64,000 nucleotides of DNA from Atherinomorus stipes (lineage: Eukaryota; Chordata; Actinopteri; Atheriniformes; Atherinidae), in NCBI GenBank assembly GCA_023101725.1, contig JALJCO010012620.1, positions 1 through 64,000 on the forward strand, in the 5' to 3' direction. Position 1 is the first letter of the stretch. Every line of letters starts with the position of its first letter. Below, in pieces: positions 34,719-45,440 of the stretch. A model generated the notes under the pieces. The model ran no database searches. It saw nothing but the letters and a program-made list of their open reading frames with translations, and was not told the DNA's origin. The translations under genes were made by a program, and so were the position numbers.

Positions 34719-35470
34719 ACACGTTCTAGAAACGAACACGTTCTAGCAGCAAACACATTCTAGCAGCAAACACGTTCTAGCAGGAAACACATTCTAGCAG
34801 CGAACACGTTCTATCAGCAAACACGTTCTATCAGCAAACACGTTCTAGCAGGAAACACGTTCTAGCAGCAAACACGTTCTAGCAGCGAACACGTTCTATC
34901 AGCAAACACGTTCTATCAGCAAACATGTTCTAGCAGGAAACACGTTCTAGCAGCAAACACGTTCTAGCAGCCAACACGTTCTAGCAGCCAACACGTTCTA
35001 GCAGCCAACATGTTCTAGCAGCGAACATGTTCTAGCAGCGAACACGTTCTAGCAGCCAACACGTTCTAGCAGCCAACATGTTCTAGCAGCGAACACGTTC
35101 TAGCAGCCAACACGTTCTAGCAGCCAACACGTTCTAGCAGCCAACACGTTCTAGCAGCCAACACGTTCTAGCAGCGAACACGTTCTAGCAGCCAACACGT
35201 TCTAGCAGCCAACATGTTCTAGCAGCGAACACGTTCTAGCAGCCAACACGTTCTAGCAGCCAACACGTTCTAGCAGCAAACACGTTCTAGCAGCCAACAC
35301 GTTCTAGCAGCCAACACGTTCTAGCAGCCAACACGTTCTAGCAGCAAACACGTTCTAGCAGCCAACACGTTCTAGCAGCCAACACGTTCTAGCAGCCAAC
35401 ACATTCTAGCAGCCAACAGGTTCTAGCAGCAAACACGTTCTAGCAGCAAACACGTTCTAGCAGCACGTTC
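34719..35470. repeat. 17-bp minisatellite, about 44 copies
   Basis: Units are CACGTTCTAGCAG followed by CAAA, CCAA, CGAA or GAAA. ACATG replaces ACACG in several units, a CpG-to-TpG change, and CTATCAG replaces CTAGCAG in a few. Copies in the right half are mostly CCAA-type. It runs directly into the 28-bp array. Confidence 0.96.
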
Positions 35471-38400
35471 AGTTCAGTTTGGTCTCAGACTGGTGTAGTG
35501 TTCAGTTTGGTCTCAGACTGGTGTAGTATTCAGTTTGGTCTCAGACTGGTGTAGTATTCAGTTTGGTCTCAGACTGGTGTAGTATTCAGTTTGGTCTCAG
35601 ACTGGTGTAGTATTCAGTTTGGTCTCAGACTGGTGTAGTATTCAGTTTGGTTTCAGATTGGTGTAGTATTCAGTTTGGTCTCAGACTAGTGTAGTATTCA
35701 GTTTGGTGTCAGACTGGTGTAGTATTCAGTTTGGTCTCAGACTGGTGTAGTATTCAGTTTGGTCTCAGACTGGTGTAGTATTCAGTTTGGTTTCAGACTG
35801 GTGTAGTATTCAGTTTGGTTTCAGACTGGTGTAGTATTCAGTTTGGTCTCAGACTGGTGTAGTATTCAGTTTGGTCTCAGACTGGTGTAGTATTCAGTTT
35901 GGTCTCAGACTGGTGTAGTATTCAGTTTGGTCTCAGACTGGTGTAGTATTCAGTTTGGTCTCAGACTGGTGTAGTATTCAGTTTGGTCTCAGATCGGTGT
36001 AGTATTCAGTTTGGTTTCAGACTGGTGTAGTATTCAGTTTGGTCTCAGACCGGTGTAGTATTCGCTTTGATCTCAGACTGGTGTAGTATTCAGTTTGGTC
36101 TCAGACTGGTGTAGTATTCAGTTTGGTCTCAGACTGGTGTAGTATTCAGTTTGGTCTCAGACTGGTGTAGTATTCAGTTTGGTCTCAGACTGGTGTAGTA
36201 TTCAGTTTGGTTTCAGATTGGTGTAGTATTCAGTTTGGTTTCAGACTGGTGTAGTATTCAGTTTGGTCTCAGACTGGTGTAGTATTCAGTTTGGTTTCAG
36301 ACTGGTGTAGTATTCAGTTTGGTCTCAGACTGGTGTAGTATTCAGTTTGGTCTCAGACTAGTGTAGTATTCAGTTTGGTCTCAGACTGGTGTAGTATTCA
36401 GTTTGGTCTCAGATTGGTGTAGTATTCAGTTTGGTCTCAGACTGGTGTAGTATTCAGTTTGGTCTCAGACTAGTGTAGTATTCAGTTTGGTCTCAGACTG
36501 GTGTAGTATTCAGTTTGGTCACAGACTGGTGTAGTATTCAGTTTGGTCTCAGACTGGTGTAGTATTCAGTTTGGTCTCAGACTGGTGTATTATTCAGTTT
36601 GGTCTCAGACTGGTGTAGTATTCAGTTTGGTCTCAGACTGGTGTAGTATTCAGTTTGGTCTCAGACTGGTGTAGTATTCAGTTTGGTCTCAGACAGGTGT
36701 AGTATTCAGTTTAGTCTCAGACCGGTGTAGTATTCAGTTTGGTCTCAGACTGGTGTAGTATTCAGTTTGGTCTAAGACTGGTGTAGTATTCAGTTTGGTC
36801 TCAGACTGGTGTAGTATTCAGTTTGGTCTCAGACTGGTGTAGTATTCAGTTTGGTCTCAGACTGGTGTAGTATTCAGTTTGGTCTCAGACTGGTGTAGTA
36901 TCCAGTTTGGTCTCAGACTGGTGTAGTATTCAGTTTGGTCTCAGACTGGTGTAGTATTCAGTTTGGTCTCAGACTGGTGTAGTATTCAGTTTGGTCTAAG
37001 ACTGGTGTAGTATTCAGTTTGGTCTCAGATTGGTGTAGTATTCAGTTTGGTCTCAGACTGGTGTAGTATTCAGTTTGGTTTTAGACTGGTGTAGTATTCA
37101 GTTTGGTCTCAGACTGGTGTAGTATTCAGTTTGGTCTCAGACTGGTGTAGTATTCAGTTTGGTCTCAGACTGGTGTAGTATTCAGTTTGGTCTCAGACTG
37201 GTGTAGTTTTCAGTTTGGTCTCAGACTGGTGTAGTATTCAGTTTGGTCTCAGACTGGTGTAGTATTCAGTTTGGTCTCAGACTGGTGTAGTATTCAGTTT
37301 GGTCTCAGACTAGTGTAGTATTCAGTTTGGTCTCAGACTGGTGTAGTATTCAGTTTGGTCTCAGATTGGTGTAGTATTCAGTTTGGTCTCAGACTGGTGT
37401 AGTATTCAGTTTGGTCTCAGACTAGTGTAGTATTCAGTTTGGTCTCAGACTGGTGTAGTATTCAGTTTGGTCTCAGACTGGTGTAGTATTCAGTTTGGTC
37501 TCAGATTGGTGTAGTATTCAGTTTGGTCTCAGACTGGTGTAGTATTCAGTTTGGTCTCAGACTGGTGTAGTATTCAGTTTGGTCTCAGACTGGTGTAGTA
37601 TTCAGTTTGGTCTCAGACTGGTGTAGTATTCAGTTTGGTTTCAGACTGGTGTAGTATTTAGTTTGGTCTCAGACTGGTGTAGTATTCAGTTTGGTCTCAG
37701 ACTGGTGTAGTATTCAGTTTGGTCTCAGATTGGTGTAGTATTCAGTTTGGTCTCAGACTAGTGTAGTATTCAGTTTGGTTTCAGACTGGTGTAGTATTCA
37801 GTTTGGTGTCAGATTGGTGTAGTATTCAGTTTGGTTTCAGACTGGTGTAGTATTCAGTTTGGTCTCAGACTGGTGTAGTATTCAGTTTGGTCTCAGACTG
37901 GTGTAGTATTCAGTTTGGTCTCAGACTGGTGTAGTATTCAGTTTGGTGTCAGATTGGTGTAGTATTCAGTTTGGTCTCAGACTGGTGTAGTATTCAGTTT
38001 GGTCTCAGACCGGTGTAGTATTCAGTTTGGTCTCAGACTAGTGTAGTATTCAGTTTGGTCTCAGACTGGTGTAGTATTCAGTTTGGTCTCAGACTGGTGT
38101 AGTATTCAGTTTGGTCTCAGACTGGTGTAGCATTCAGTTTGGTGTCAGACTGGTGTAGTATTCAGTTTGGTTTCAGACTGGTGTAGTATTCAGTTTGGTC
38201 TCAGACCGGTGTAGTATTCAGTTTGGTCTCAGACCGGTGTAGTATTCAGTTTGGTTTCAGACTGGTGTAGTATTCAGTTTGGTCTCAGACTGGTGTAGTA
38301 TTCAGTTTGGTCTCAGACTGGTGTAGTATTCAGTTTGGTCTCAGACTGGTGTAGTATTCAGTTTGGTCTCAGACTGGTGTAGTATTCAGTTTGGTTTCAG

Positions 38401-38810
38401 ACTGGTGTAGTATTCAGTTTGGTGTCAGACTGGTGTAGTATTCAGTTTGGTCTCAGACTGGTGTAGTATTCAGTTTGGTCTCAGACTGGTGTAGTATTCA
38501 GTTTGGTGTCAGACTGGTGTAGTATTTAGTTTGGTCTCAGACCGGTGTAGTATTCAGTTTGGTCTCAGACCGGTGTAGTATTCAGTTTGGTTTCAGACTG
38601 GTGTAGTATTCAGTTTGGTCTCAGACTGGTGTAGTATTCAGTTTGGTCTCAGACTGGTGTAGTATTCAGTTTGGTCTCAGACTGGTGTAGTATTCAGTTT
38701 GGTGTCAGACTGGTGTAGTATTCAGTTTGGTATCAGACTGGTGTAGTGCTCAGTTTGGTCTCAGACCGGTGTAGTATTCAGTTTGGTCTCAGACCGGTGT
38801 AGTGTTCATT
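35471..38810. repeat. 28-bp minisatellite, about 119 copies, with higher-order structure
   Basis: The unit contains CAGTTTGGTCTCAGACTGG followed by TGTAGTATT. Variants: GGTTTCAG, GGTGTCAG, GACCGG, GATTGG and GACTAG. Marker units recur at fixed offsets: GACTAG at 36,357 and 37,309, AGATTGG at 36,411 and 37,363, GACTAG at 36,469 and 37,421, each 952 bp apart (34 units). Paired ACCGG units start at 38,205 and 38,541, 336 bp apart (12 units). Confidence 0.97.
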
Positions 38811-39084
38811 CTGGCGTGCCGGCTTGGCTCGTGCCTGCAGTTACCTGCAGTGCCAGTCGTGACCTTCGCGAACCACATTTCTTAATCTTTAAGTCCCTTT
38901 AAGGTTTCTCATAAAAACACTGAATGCAAAAAGGTTTTTAGCACCCAAACCGTTATTTTTTGCTAAATTAAGGGAAATATATGGTTCCAAATATCTTAAA
39001 TGAAGAGCCGTTCAGGAGTCAAAAGAGCTGGTTCTTTTGATTCGGCCTCCAAAGAAGAGAATAGAGGAAGTTCTGTATCACGAA
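38811..39084. mobile_element. hAT-like relic between two arrays
   Basis: AAGAGCCGTTCAGGAGTCAA and AAGAGCTGGTTCTTTTGATT (39,003-39,043) form a partial inverted pair of the GAGCCG/AAGAGC type seen in fish hAT-derived MITEs. The rest is AT-rich. No end or duplication could be fixed. Confidence 0.4.
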
Positions 39085-39850
39085 CAGTCTGACTCCAGCT
39101 GAGGGTTAGTTCAGGTTACAGTCTGACTCCAGCTGAGGGTTAGTTCAGGTTCCAGTCTGTTCCAGCTGAGGGTTAGTTCAGGTTCCAGTCTGACTCCAGC
39201 TGAGGGTTCGTTCAGGTTCCAGTCTGACTCCAGCTGAGGGTTAGTTCAGGTTCCAGTCTGACTCCAGCTGAGGGTTAGTTCAGGTTCCAGTCTGACTCCA
39301 GCTGAGGGTTAGTTCAGGTTCCAGTCTGACTCCAGCTGAGGGTTAGTTCAGGTTCCAGTCTGACTCCAGCTGAGGGTTAGTTCAGGTTCCAGTCTGACTC
39401 CAGCTGAGGGTTAGTTCAGGTTCCAGTCTGACTTCAGCTGAGGGTTGTAGGTTAGTGATGCTGGGGTGTTGGTCGTGCTCAGGGGGATCAGGTTCCAGTC
39501 TGACTTGAGGTGAGGGTTAGTTCAGGTTCCAGTCTGACTCCAGCTGAGGGTTAGTTCAGGTTCCAGTCTGACTCCAGCTGAGGGTTAGTTCAGGTTCCAG
39601 TCTGACTCCAGCTGGGGTTAGTTCAGGTTCCAGTCTGACTCCAGCTGAGGGTTAGTTCAGGTTCCAGTCTGACTCCAGCTGAGGGTTAGTTCAGGTTCCA
39701 GTCTGACTTCAGCTGAGGGTTAGTTCAGGTTCCAGTCTGACTCCAGCTGAGGGTTAGTTCAGGTTCCAGTCTGACTCCAGCTGAGGGTTAGTTCAGGTTC
39801 CAGTCTGACTCCAGCTGAGGGTTAGTTCAGGTTCCAGTCTGACTCCAGCC
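39085..39850. repeat. 34-bp minisatellite, about 22 copies, interrupted once
   Basis: The unit contains AGTCTGACTCCAGCTGAGGG followed by a TTAGTTCAGGTTCC part. The array is broken at about 39,440-39,495 by sequence with no unit structure (a GATGCTGGGGTGTTGGTCGTG-like stretch), after which units resume. The last unit fades into unique sequence at 39,849 (ACTCCAGCCGTAGTCTTATT). Confidence 0.95.
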
Positions 39851-41014
39851 GTAGTCTTATTCAGGCTCGATGCAGTTTTGAATCCTTGAAGAAGTTCCCA
39901 GACTGTACTTGCAGGGATTGGCTGAAGGCTGCGCACAGAGACCGTGAGCTGTTTAAAAACACTCTTGGAGGAAGAATGAGTCGTAAACATCTTCTGCAGA
40001 CTCGTTCTTTGCCCTGCAGAGACCACTGCCATCTTTGTTAGAAGGTGTGTGGTCATAGTCTCCACCATGACGTCAGAAGTCGGAGGTAAACTCTGATCTC
40101 TGCCTAATAACGACGATAATGTGAACTTCAGGTAGTGACGTTGAAACGGACATAACGGAGCATAAATGCGTCCGTACAGAACTCAGAGAAACTTTTCAGT
40201 GCTGTTGCTTCCCATCCATCAGCAGCTGAAAGTTTTGCAGAATATCTGAAAGAAACGCTGGGAAAGTTGTGTGAGAGCTCGTGCTGCAGTTCATAGCAAC
40301 ACTAATGAGCCGGTCCATCGCACGTGGAGCAGCAGAGGACGTGATTACTGCAGCTCTTCGTTGTGCACAAGGAAGATACCAGCCAACAGCTTCCAAGTGC
40401 TCATTTTCAATTACCTCCTATTAGGAATTCCAGCATTTGCCGCCCCTGGCAGAGAACCCACTCCTGCTGCCCACCCACTAACCTACACACACTCAATCCG
40501 GCACCCGAACGGGCCAAGAGCCCGTAAAGCAGCCAGCCGGCCAAACAAAGCCTGATGTAAGCCGTGAGAGCGTGGAGGGCCACTTCACGGAGCCAATCAG
40601 CCTGCAGCATCTCTGGAGATGGAAGGGCTGCAGGCTGGGGGAAGACGCGGGGGACAAAATGACTGTTTTTAGAAGATCCACTTCTTCTTGATGAAGCAAA
40701 ATCATTCTTCCCTCTGAAAATGGCTCTTGTGGCTACAGAGGATAGCTAGCACTAGAAATGGGTGGTAATTGTTCAAGTGGCTTTCACTAACTTGCAAATA
40801 GCCCCTCAAATCTGCATGGAGGGCTTTCTCTTGAATATAAATGCTGAAGTGCTGCCTCAAAGTAAATGAAGTAAAGAAATTTGTAGCAACACCAGACAAT
40901 AGAAGCATTTCTGAGAGTGAGAAGTTAATCCGACACTTGCAGGAAGCAGAATCAACTCTAAAAGTCAGATTTTTATTCGTTTCTTTACAGGAAGACTGAA
41001 GTGGACTTTCCTCT
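39851..41014. other. Complex unique DNA, possible conserved non-coding part
   Basis: No gene is supportable; frames of 60-94 codons on both strands lack domains. The segment 40,260-40,650 is complex, includes TTTTCAATTACCTCCTATTAGG and looks the most like regulatory DNA. Its left edge shares a few bases with the last 34-bp unit. Confidence 0.35.
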
Positions 41015-41017
41015 ATG

Positions 41018-41857
41018 TCAGTTATGTGAAAAAGTGCTTCTTCTTCCTGATTTCTTCTTGTTTTGCATGTTTGTCACACTTAAATGTTTCTGATCATCAA
41101 AGACATGTTCTGGATCGTTGTTCTGCTGCAGAACCCAAGTGCGCTTCAGCTTGAGGTCACCAACAGATGGCCGGACGTTCTCCTTCAGGATTTTTTGGTA
41201 GAAGCAGAATTCATGGTTCCATTTACCACAGCAAGTCTCTTCCAGGTCCTGAAGCAGCAAAACAGCCCCAGACCATCACACTACCACCACCATGTTTTAC
41301 TGTTGCTATGATGTTCCTTTTCTGAAATGCCGTGTTACTTTTACGCCAGATGTAATGGGACCTCCACCTTCCAGAAAGTTCCACTTTTGTCTCGTCAGTC
41401 CACAGAGGATTTTCCCAAAAGTCTTGGGGATCATCAAGATGCTTTCTGGCTAAACTGAGACGAGCCTTTATGTTCTTTTTGCTCAGCAGTGGTTTTGGTC
41501 TTGGAACTCTGCCATGCAGCCATTTTTGCCCCCCAGTCTCTTTCTGATGGGGGAGTCATGAACACTGACCTTCATTGAGGCAAGTGAGGCCTGCAGTTCT
41601 TGGATGTTGTTCTGGGGTCTTTTGTGACCTCCTCTTGGATGAGTCGTCGCTGTGCTCTTGGGGTCATTTTGGTCGGCCGGGCCCCTCCTGGGAAGGTTCA
41701 CCACTGTTCCATGTTTTCACCATTTGTGGATAATGGTTCTCACTGTGGTTCTCTGGAGTCCCAAAGCTTTAGAAATGGCTTTGGAACCTTTTCCAGACTC
41801 ATAGATCTCAATGACTTTGTTTCTCATTTGTTCCTGAATTTCTTTGGATGGCAGCAT
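41018..41857 (-). pseudogene. Tc1-like transposase, missing its C-terminal third
   Basis: The minus-strand start is at 41,857 (MLPSKEIQEQMR...), followed by the helix-turn-helix region (GKGSKAISKALG) and then several frame changes and stops. The first catalytic aspartate is visible in WTDETKVELSG (about 41,370-41,403), the core strand in HGGGSVMVWGCFAASG (about 41,240-41,295), and the second aspartate in NNDPEH (about 41,104-41,125). Right after that the sequence jumps into the left inverted repeat (about 41,102), so the NPIENLW-type region with the third acidic residue is deleted. It cannot transpose by itself. Confidence 0.88.
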
Positions 41858-41982
41858 GATGTCTAGCTTTGGAGGATCTTTTGGTCTACTTCACTTTGTC
41901 AGGCAGGTCCTATTTAAGGGATTTCTGATGGAGAACAGGTGTGGCAGTAATCAGGCCTGGATGTGGTTGGAGAAACTGAACT

Positions 41983-42812
41983 TTATCATTTTTGCTGATG
42001 ATACAAATATGTTTATGTCAAACCAAAACTATGAAGAGTTAATTACACAAACAAATGCAGAACTCAGTAAAGTTAATCTCTGGTTTAAAAAAAATAAATT
42101 ATCTCTTAATATTAAAAACCTCATATATGTTAATCATGCCAAAGAATAAAGAGAGAATACTTATCAATAAAGATGTCTATATTTCTGATCATCCGCTTGT
42201 CAGAGTGCAATATGCCAGATTTTTGGGTGTCTTCATTGATGAAAAATTAAATTGGAAAAAACATGTATCATTTATCTGTAATAAGGTTGCTAAGAATATC
42301 GGTGTCATCAGCAGGATTAGACATGTTGTACCCAGGAAAACTTATATCACTTTATTTTGCTTTGATTTATCCGTTTCTTTCTTATTGTAATTTGGTTTGG
42401 GCACTTACGGAACGAACTCAAACACCTCGTTACTTTGCAGAAACGATTTCTAAGGATAATCACATTTTCTGAACCACTTATTCCAAAAACTTGGTATCAT
42501 GAATGTTTATGACATCACTGTCTATCAGATTTGCATATTTGTGTTTCAGCATAAAATGAACTTATTACCTCTTATGATACGTTTACGTCCAACAATCAAG
42601 TTCATAGTTATCAGACGAGAAATTCTTCTGATCTCCACACTGCCTACGTTACAACTGCATTTGGACAATTTTTCAATCCGTTATCAAGGTCCACGTCCCT
42701 GGAATCAGTTACCGCATTATCTGAAAAAATAATTCATTTAACATCATTTAAAAAAGCTCACTTTTTCACACAGGACCGTGGAGGTTTGGATTCCCCCCCC
42801 CCCCCCCCCTCA
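41983..42812 (+). pseudogene. LINE reverse-transcriptase 3' fragment (CR1/L2/jockey-like) inside the Tc1 element
   Basis: The insertion begins inside the reverse-transcriptase domain: IIFADDTNMF carries the catalytic FADD at 41,991-42,002, followed by VNLWFKKNKLSLNIK, the thumb-region FLGVFIDEKLNWKKHV (about 42,215-42,265) and a C-terminal YQGPRPWNQLPHYLKK end at 42,732. Frame changes near 42,140 and a stop near 42,388 disable it. It ends in a C17 run (42,793-42,809). The 5' part is missing, as usual for truncated LINE copies. The motif set fits CR1/L2/jockey-type non-LTR elements; the exact family is not determined. Confidence 0.85.
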
Positions 42813-42956
42813 CTAATAAAACCTTCATTTAAAAACTGCATTTTGTGTTTTCTGTGTTTTCTTTGTCTCACATTTAAATTTGTTTGATGATCTGAAGCAT
42901 TAAAGTGTGACAAACTCTAAGGAATCAGGAAGGAGGCAACACTTTGACACAGCCTG

Positions 42957-44068
42957 TATGTGACTGATGCACGTCAGTCTTAATGCCCCCCCGACGGTCG
43001 GTCTGTTTGTGGGAATCCAGACAACCACCCTGTTGTTTCCCTCACAGCTGATGGAAATCGTTGATTGTTATGTTCCCGTGACAAACAGGAGGCAGGGGAA
43101 CCAATTAGCTGTGATGGCTTTTAACATTTCCTCCAGACCGGCGCAGAGGCTTGCCCGAGTCGGCTGCAGGCTTAATTAGAAAGGAGGGATGTTTTCCCAA
43201 GGCCCACACATGCACACATATTACTAATTCATCCTCACACCATGAATATGTTGAGTTTTGCATGCAGGCTGGTTTGAATGCGCGTGTAGCTGCATTTTTG
43301 TCCCGATGACCAGGCATTTGTGAGAAGCAGAATCAGAGGGAAAATTCCATTCTAGCTTGAACAGCTCTGCTTTTCCTCTTCATCTCTCTCGAGTTATTGA
43401 AGGCTGAGCGACTCCCCTACATACTTTCACAGACCGGCGACCTGCCGTGTAAACTGAGTCGATGGCAGGTCTGTTTGTTCCTGTGATCCGCTGGAAGTGG
43501 ATCGAAGGCTACTGGAAGCAGCGCAAAATGACTGAAGGTGCATCAGGATGTTCGGCCGGTTCATTTTAGCAGCTTCTTCATGTCGTTGCTTTGAACCAGG
43601 AAGAAAAAACGGGCTGATATGTAATGGAAAAACAGCTGATGAACACGGGTTTGATTTTTCAACCATGATGTGAGTGCAGACCTCATTTAGCATAAATACA
43701 GACAGACACTATGCTGCACATAATATATATCTTTTTTTTTGTCTTTTTATTATTTCTTCGGTCAAATTCATTCATTTGAAGATACACAACACATTTTTCA
43801 CTGGAGTTAACATGACCGAAAGGGTTTAGGCTGAAGTTCTGAACTTATAATTGCCTAACCCTATTTACAATTATGACATTTTGTCAACTACAACAGAACC
43901 AAAGAAATATACTATAATATACTAGCAAAGATTGTTACAAAGGATGAAACTTCCGATGACAAATACGAAACAAAAATGCAAAAAAGGAAACAGACAACAA
44001 CAACAACAAAAAAAAATTTCACCCAAGAGACAAATAACATAACCATAATATTCCAAAGGTATTGTTTC
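42957..44068. other. Unique spacer with an AT-rich repeat-like end
   Basis: 42,957-43,700 is complex unique DNA without recognisable coding. From about 43,780 the sequence (CATGACCGAAAGGGTTTAGG, then CCTAACCCTATTTACAATTA) looks like the edge of a dispersed repeat leading into the trinucleotide-rich stretch, but I cannot name the family. Confidence 0.4.
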
Positions 44069-44172
44069 CATTATTATCATTATTATTATTATCATCACAA
44101 GCATCAGTATCATTACCATCATTGTCAACATCATCACTATCACCATCAACATCCTTATTATCATCATTATGA
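44069..44172. repeat. (ATT/ATC)n trinucleotide-rich stretch
   Basis: Imperfect runs of ATT and ATC triplets over about 100 bp. Confidence 0.9.
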
Positions 44173-44245
44173 ATCCCCAGATTGAAGTGTTTTATAATTT
44201 TCTATGACTTTTAATTTATAGATTTTTTAAAATATATTTATTGTT

Positions 44246-44265
44246 ATATATATATATATATATAT
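44246..44265. repeat. (TA)n microsatellite
   Basis: About ten TA dinucleotides following TTTATTGT. Confidence 0.95.
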
Positions 44266-44321
44266 GTGCGTGCTAAGTTTAGACACTGTGCAGGATGACA
44301 TATTCATGGGAGAAATGGTTC

Positions 44322-44354
44322 CAGTGATAGTGCATAATTACTGCACTATCACTG
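44322..44354. repeat. Perfect 13-bp inverted repeat (hairpin)
   Basis: CAGTGATAGTGCA (44,322-44,334), loop TAATTAC, then TGCACTATCACTG (44,342-44,354). The stem is perfect and the loop is 7 nt. There is no following T-run or gene, so no terminator role is claimed. Confidence 0.9.
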
Positions 44355-44575
44355 CACTACTTGTGGCATGTACTTTTTCATGCCTGCATCTGTACATATA
44401 CACATATATACATACGCATTCACCTGTCATACATATAACATAATGCATCAACAAATACTTCCTCCACGTTTCGACTGCAGTTTCCAGTTTAGGTGTGTGT
44501 ATGTGGGGTTTATATAGAGATATATATATATACACACACATGTATATATGTATGTAGACCAGCAAAGTTTCCATA

Positions 44576-44782
44576 TCAGGTTATATAATGTGTGCCGGTA
44601 CTTTCTCCTCCTCGCAGCTTTTCTGCTTCGTCCTTAAACATGTTCCTGTTCTGTTTGAGCTCCAGCCTCGTGACTAACGTGCATAAATCCCTCTGGACGC
44701 TCTGAGAAGCGTCTAAGCTAAACCTGGAGGTTGTATATGTTTCCCTGCTGCCACGCAGCTGCTTCTCCAGCAGCCTCCTCAT
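44576..44782 (-). CDS. Candidate coding exon or short coding fragment, unidentified
   Basis: A 68-codon minus-strand frame that, unlike the others, has normal protein composition with helical, coiled-coil-like character: LLEKQLRGSRE, then SLDASQSVQRDLCTLVTRLE and KQNRNMFKDEAEKLRGGE. The frame also stays open upstream of the ATG. No domain is recognised. A weak donor (GAAA|GTACC on the minus strand, near 44,600) could end the exon; no good acceptor is obvious. It lies about 300 bp downstream (minus-strand sense) of the CpG-dense segment at 45,060-45,440. It may be an exon of an unseen gene, a retrogene scrap or chance. Confidence 0.3.
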   Translation of the reverse strand: MRRLLEKQLRGSRETYTTSRFSLDASQSVQRDLCTLVTRLELKQNRNMFKDEAEKLRGGESTGTHYIT

Positions 44783-45059
44783 CAGGCCGCGTGCAGCCGT
44801 GTCATTATGGCGGGAAATCTCAGGTTATCATATCTGCATGCTGCGCGTGTCAGCTGTACGTGCATCACAGTATCTGAGGAACATGGAAGAAGTGAAAACA
44901 TGTTTCAGAAACCCCCGAAGGAAACTCGCAGAAGTCTTCCACGTCCACGTGCGTGGAAAATAAAGTTTGTGTTCAGCATTTCCATTTGGAGCGAAGGAGG
45001 GGGGGGGGGCATGTGCAGGACTCGCTGTTCTGAGCAGAGTTTGCAGATTCGCCTGCAGG

Positions 45060-45440
45060 CACATTCACATGTGCTGCACTTGTGCACGCTCACACCTCTC
45101 ACGCTCGCGCTGCTCTGCACATCCGGACAGAGACGCGGAGCGCGCGCGCTCTGGTTAAACTCGGTCTCAGCTCATCTCCCGCGCACGCGCGCTCGGGCTT
45201 TTCTCCATCTGCTGCTGACTCGCTGTGAGTGCCCCCCCCAACTTGTTGAATGTGATGCAGAGTGAAAGGCCTCCGGGCCTGAGTTTGGCCCTCCCTGCTT
45301 CCCGTCCTTCTGTCTCTGCTATCGATCGTGAGGAGCTGCTCCTCTTCCTTCTGGGGGGGGGGGGTCCAGCTCTGCGCGCGGGTCTGATCCGGAACAGAGG
45401 TGAGAGGCCGGAGCTTGTTGTGTTCCAGCACAGCAGAGAC
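45060..45440. promoter_or_regulatory. CpG-dense segment, possible promoter or 5' exon
   Basis: The 115 bp at about 45,100-45,215 contain about 17 CpGs (ACGCTCGCGCTG, GACGCGGAGCGCGCGCGCTC, CCGCGCACGCGCGCTCGG), far above the rest of the complex DNA here. Two donor-like sites follow on the plus strand: CGCT|GTGAGT near 45,223 and CAGAG|GTGAGA near 45,400. This fits the CpG-island promoter of a plus-strand first exon, or of the minus-strand candidate exon at 44,576. There is no transcript evidence. Confidence 0.35.

Larger units (their letters stand above)
41015..42956 (-). mobile_element. Third Tc1-like element, internally deleted and split by a LINE
   Basis: The ends are inverted repeats. Left (from about 41,019): CAGTTATGTGAAAAAGTGCT, then TTTGTCACACTTAAATGTTT and CTGATCATCAAA. 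The reverse complement of the right end: CAGGCTGTGTCAAAGTG, TTTGTCACACTTTAATGCTTC, AGATCATCAAA. A TA follows the right end at 42,957. The interior holds a broken transposase (41,018-41,857) and a LINE fragment (about 41,983-42,812). Tc1 sequence resumes on the right with TTAAAAACTGCATTTTGTG. Confidence 0.88.

Noticed and set aside
34719..35470. Tandem p53 half-sites (GAACATGTTC) in the 17-bp array
   Set aside because: Only a couple of units have the CATG core with purines upstream; most are CACG and fail the RRRCWWGYYY pattern.
39085..39850. Interstitial telomere repeat (GGGTTAG in each unit)
   Set aside because: A single GGGTTAG per 34 bp, never in tandem TTAGGG; no evidence for a telomeric origin.
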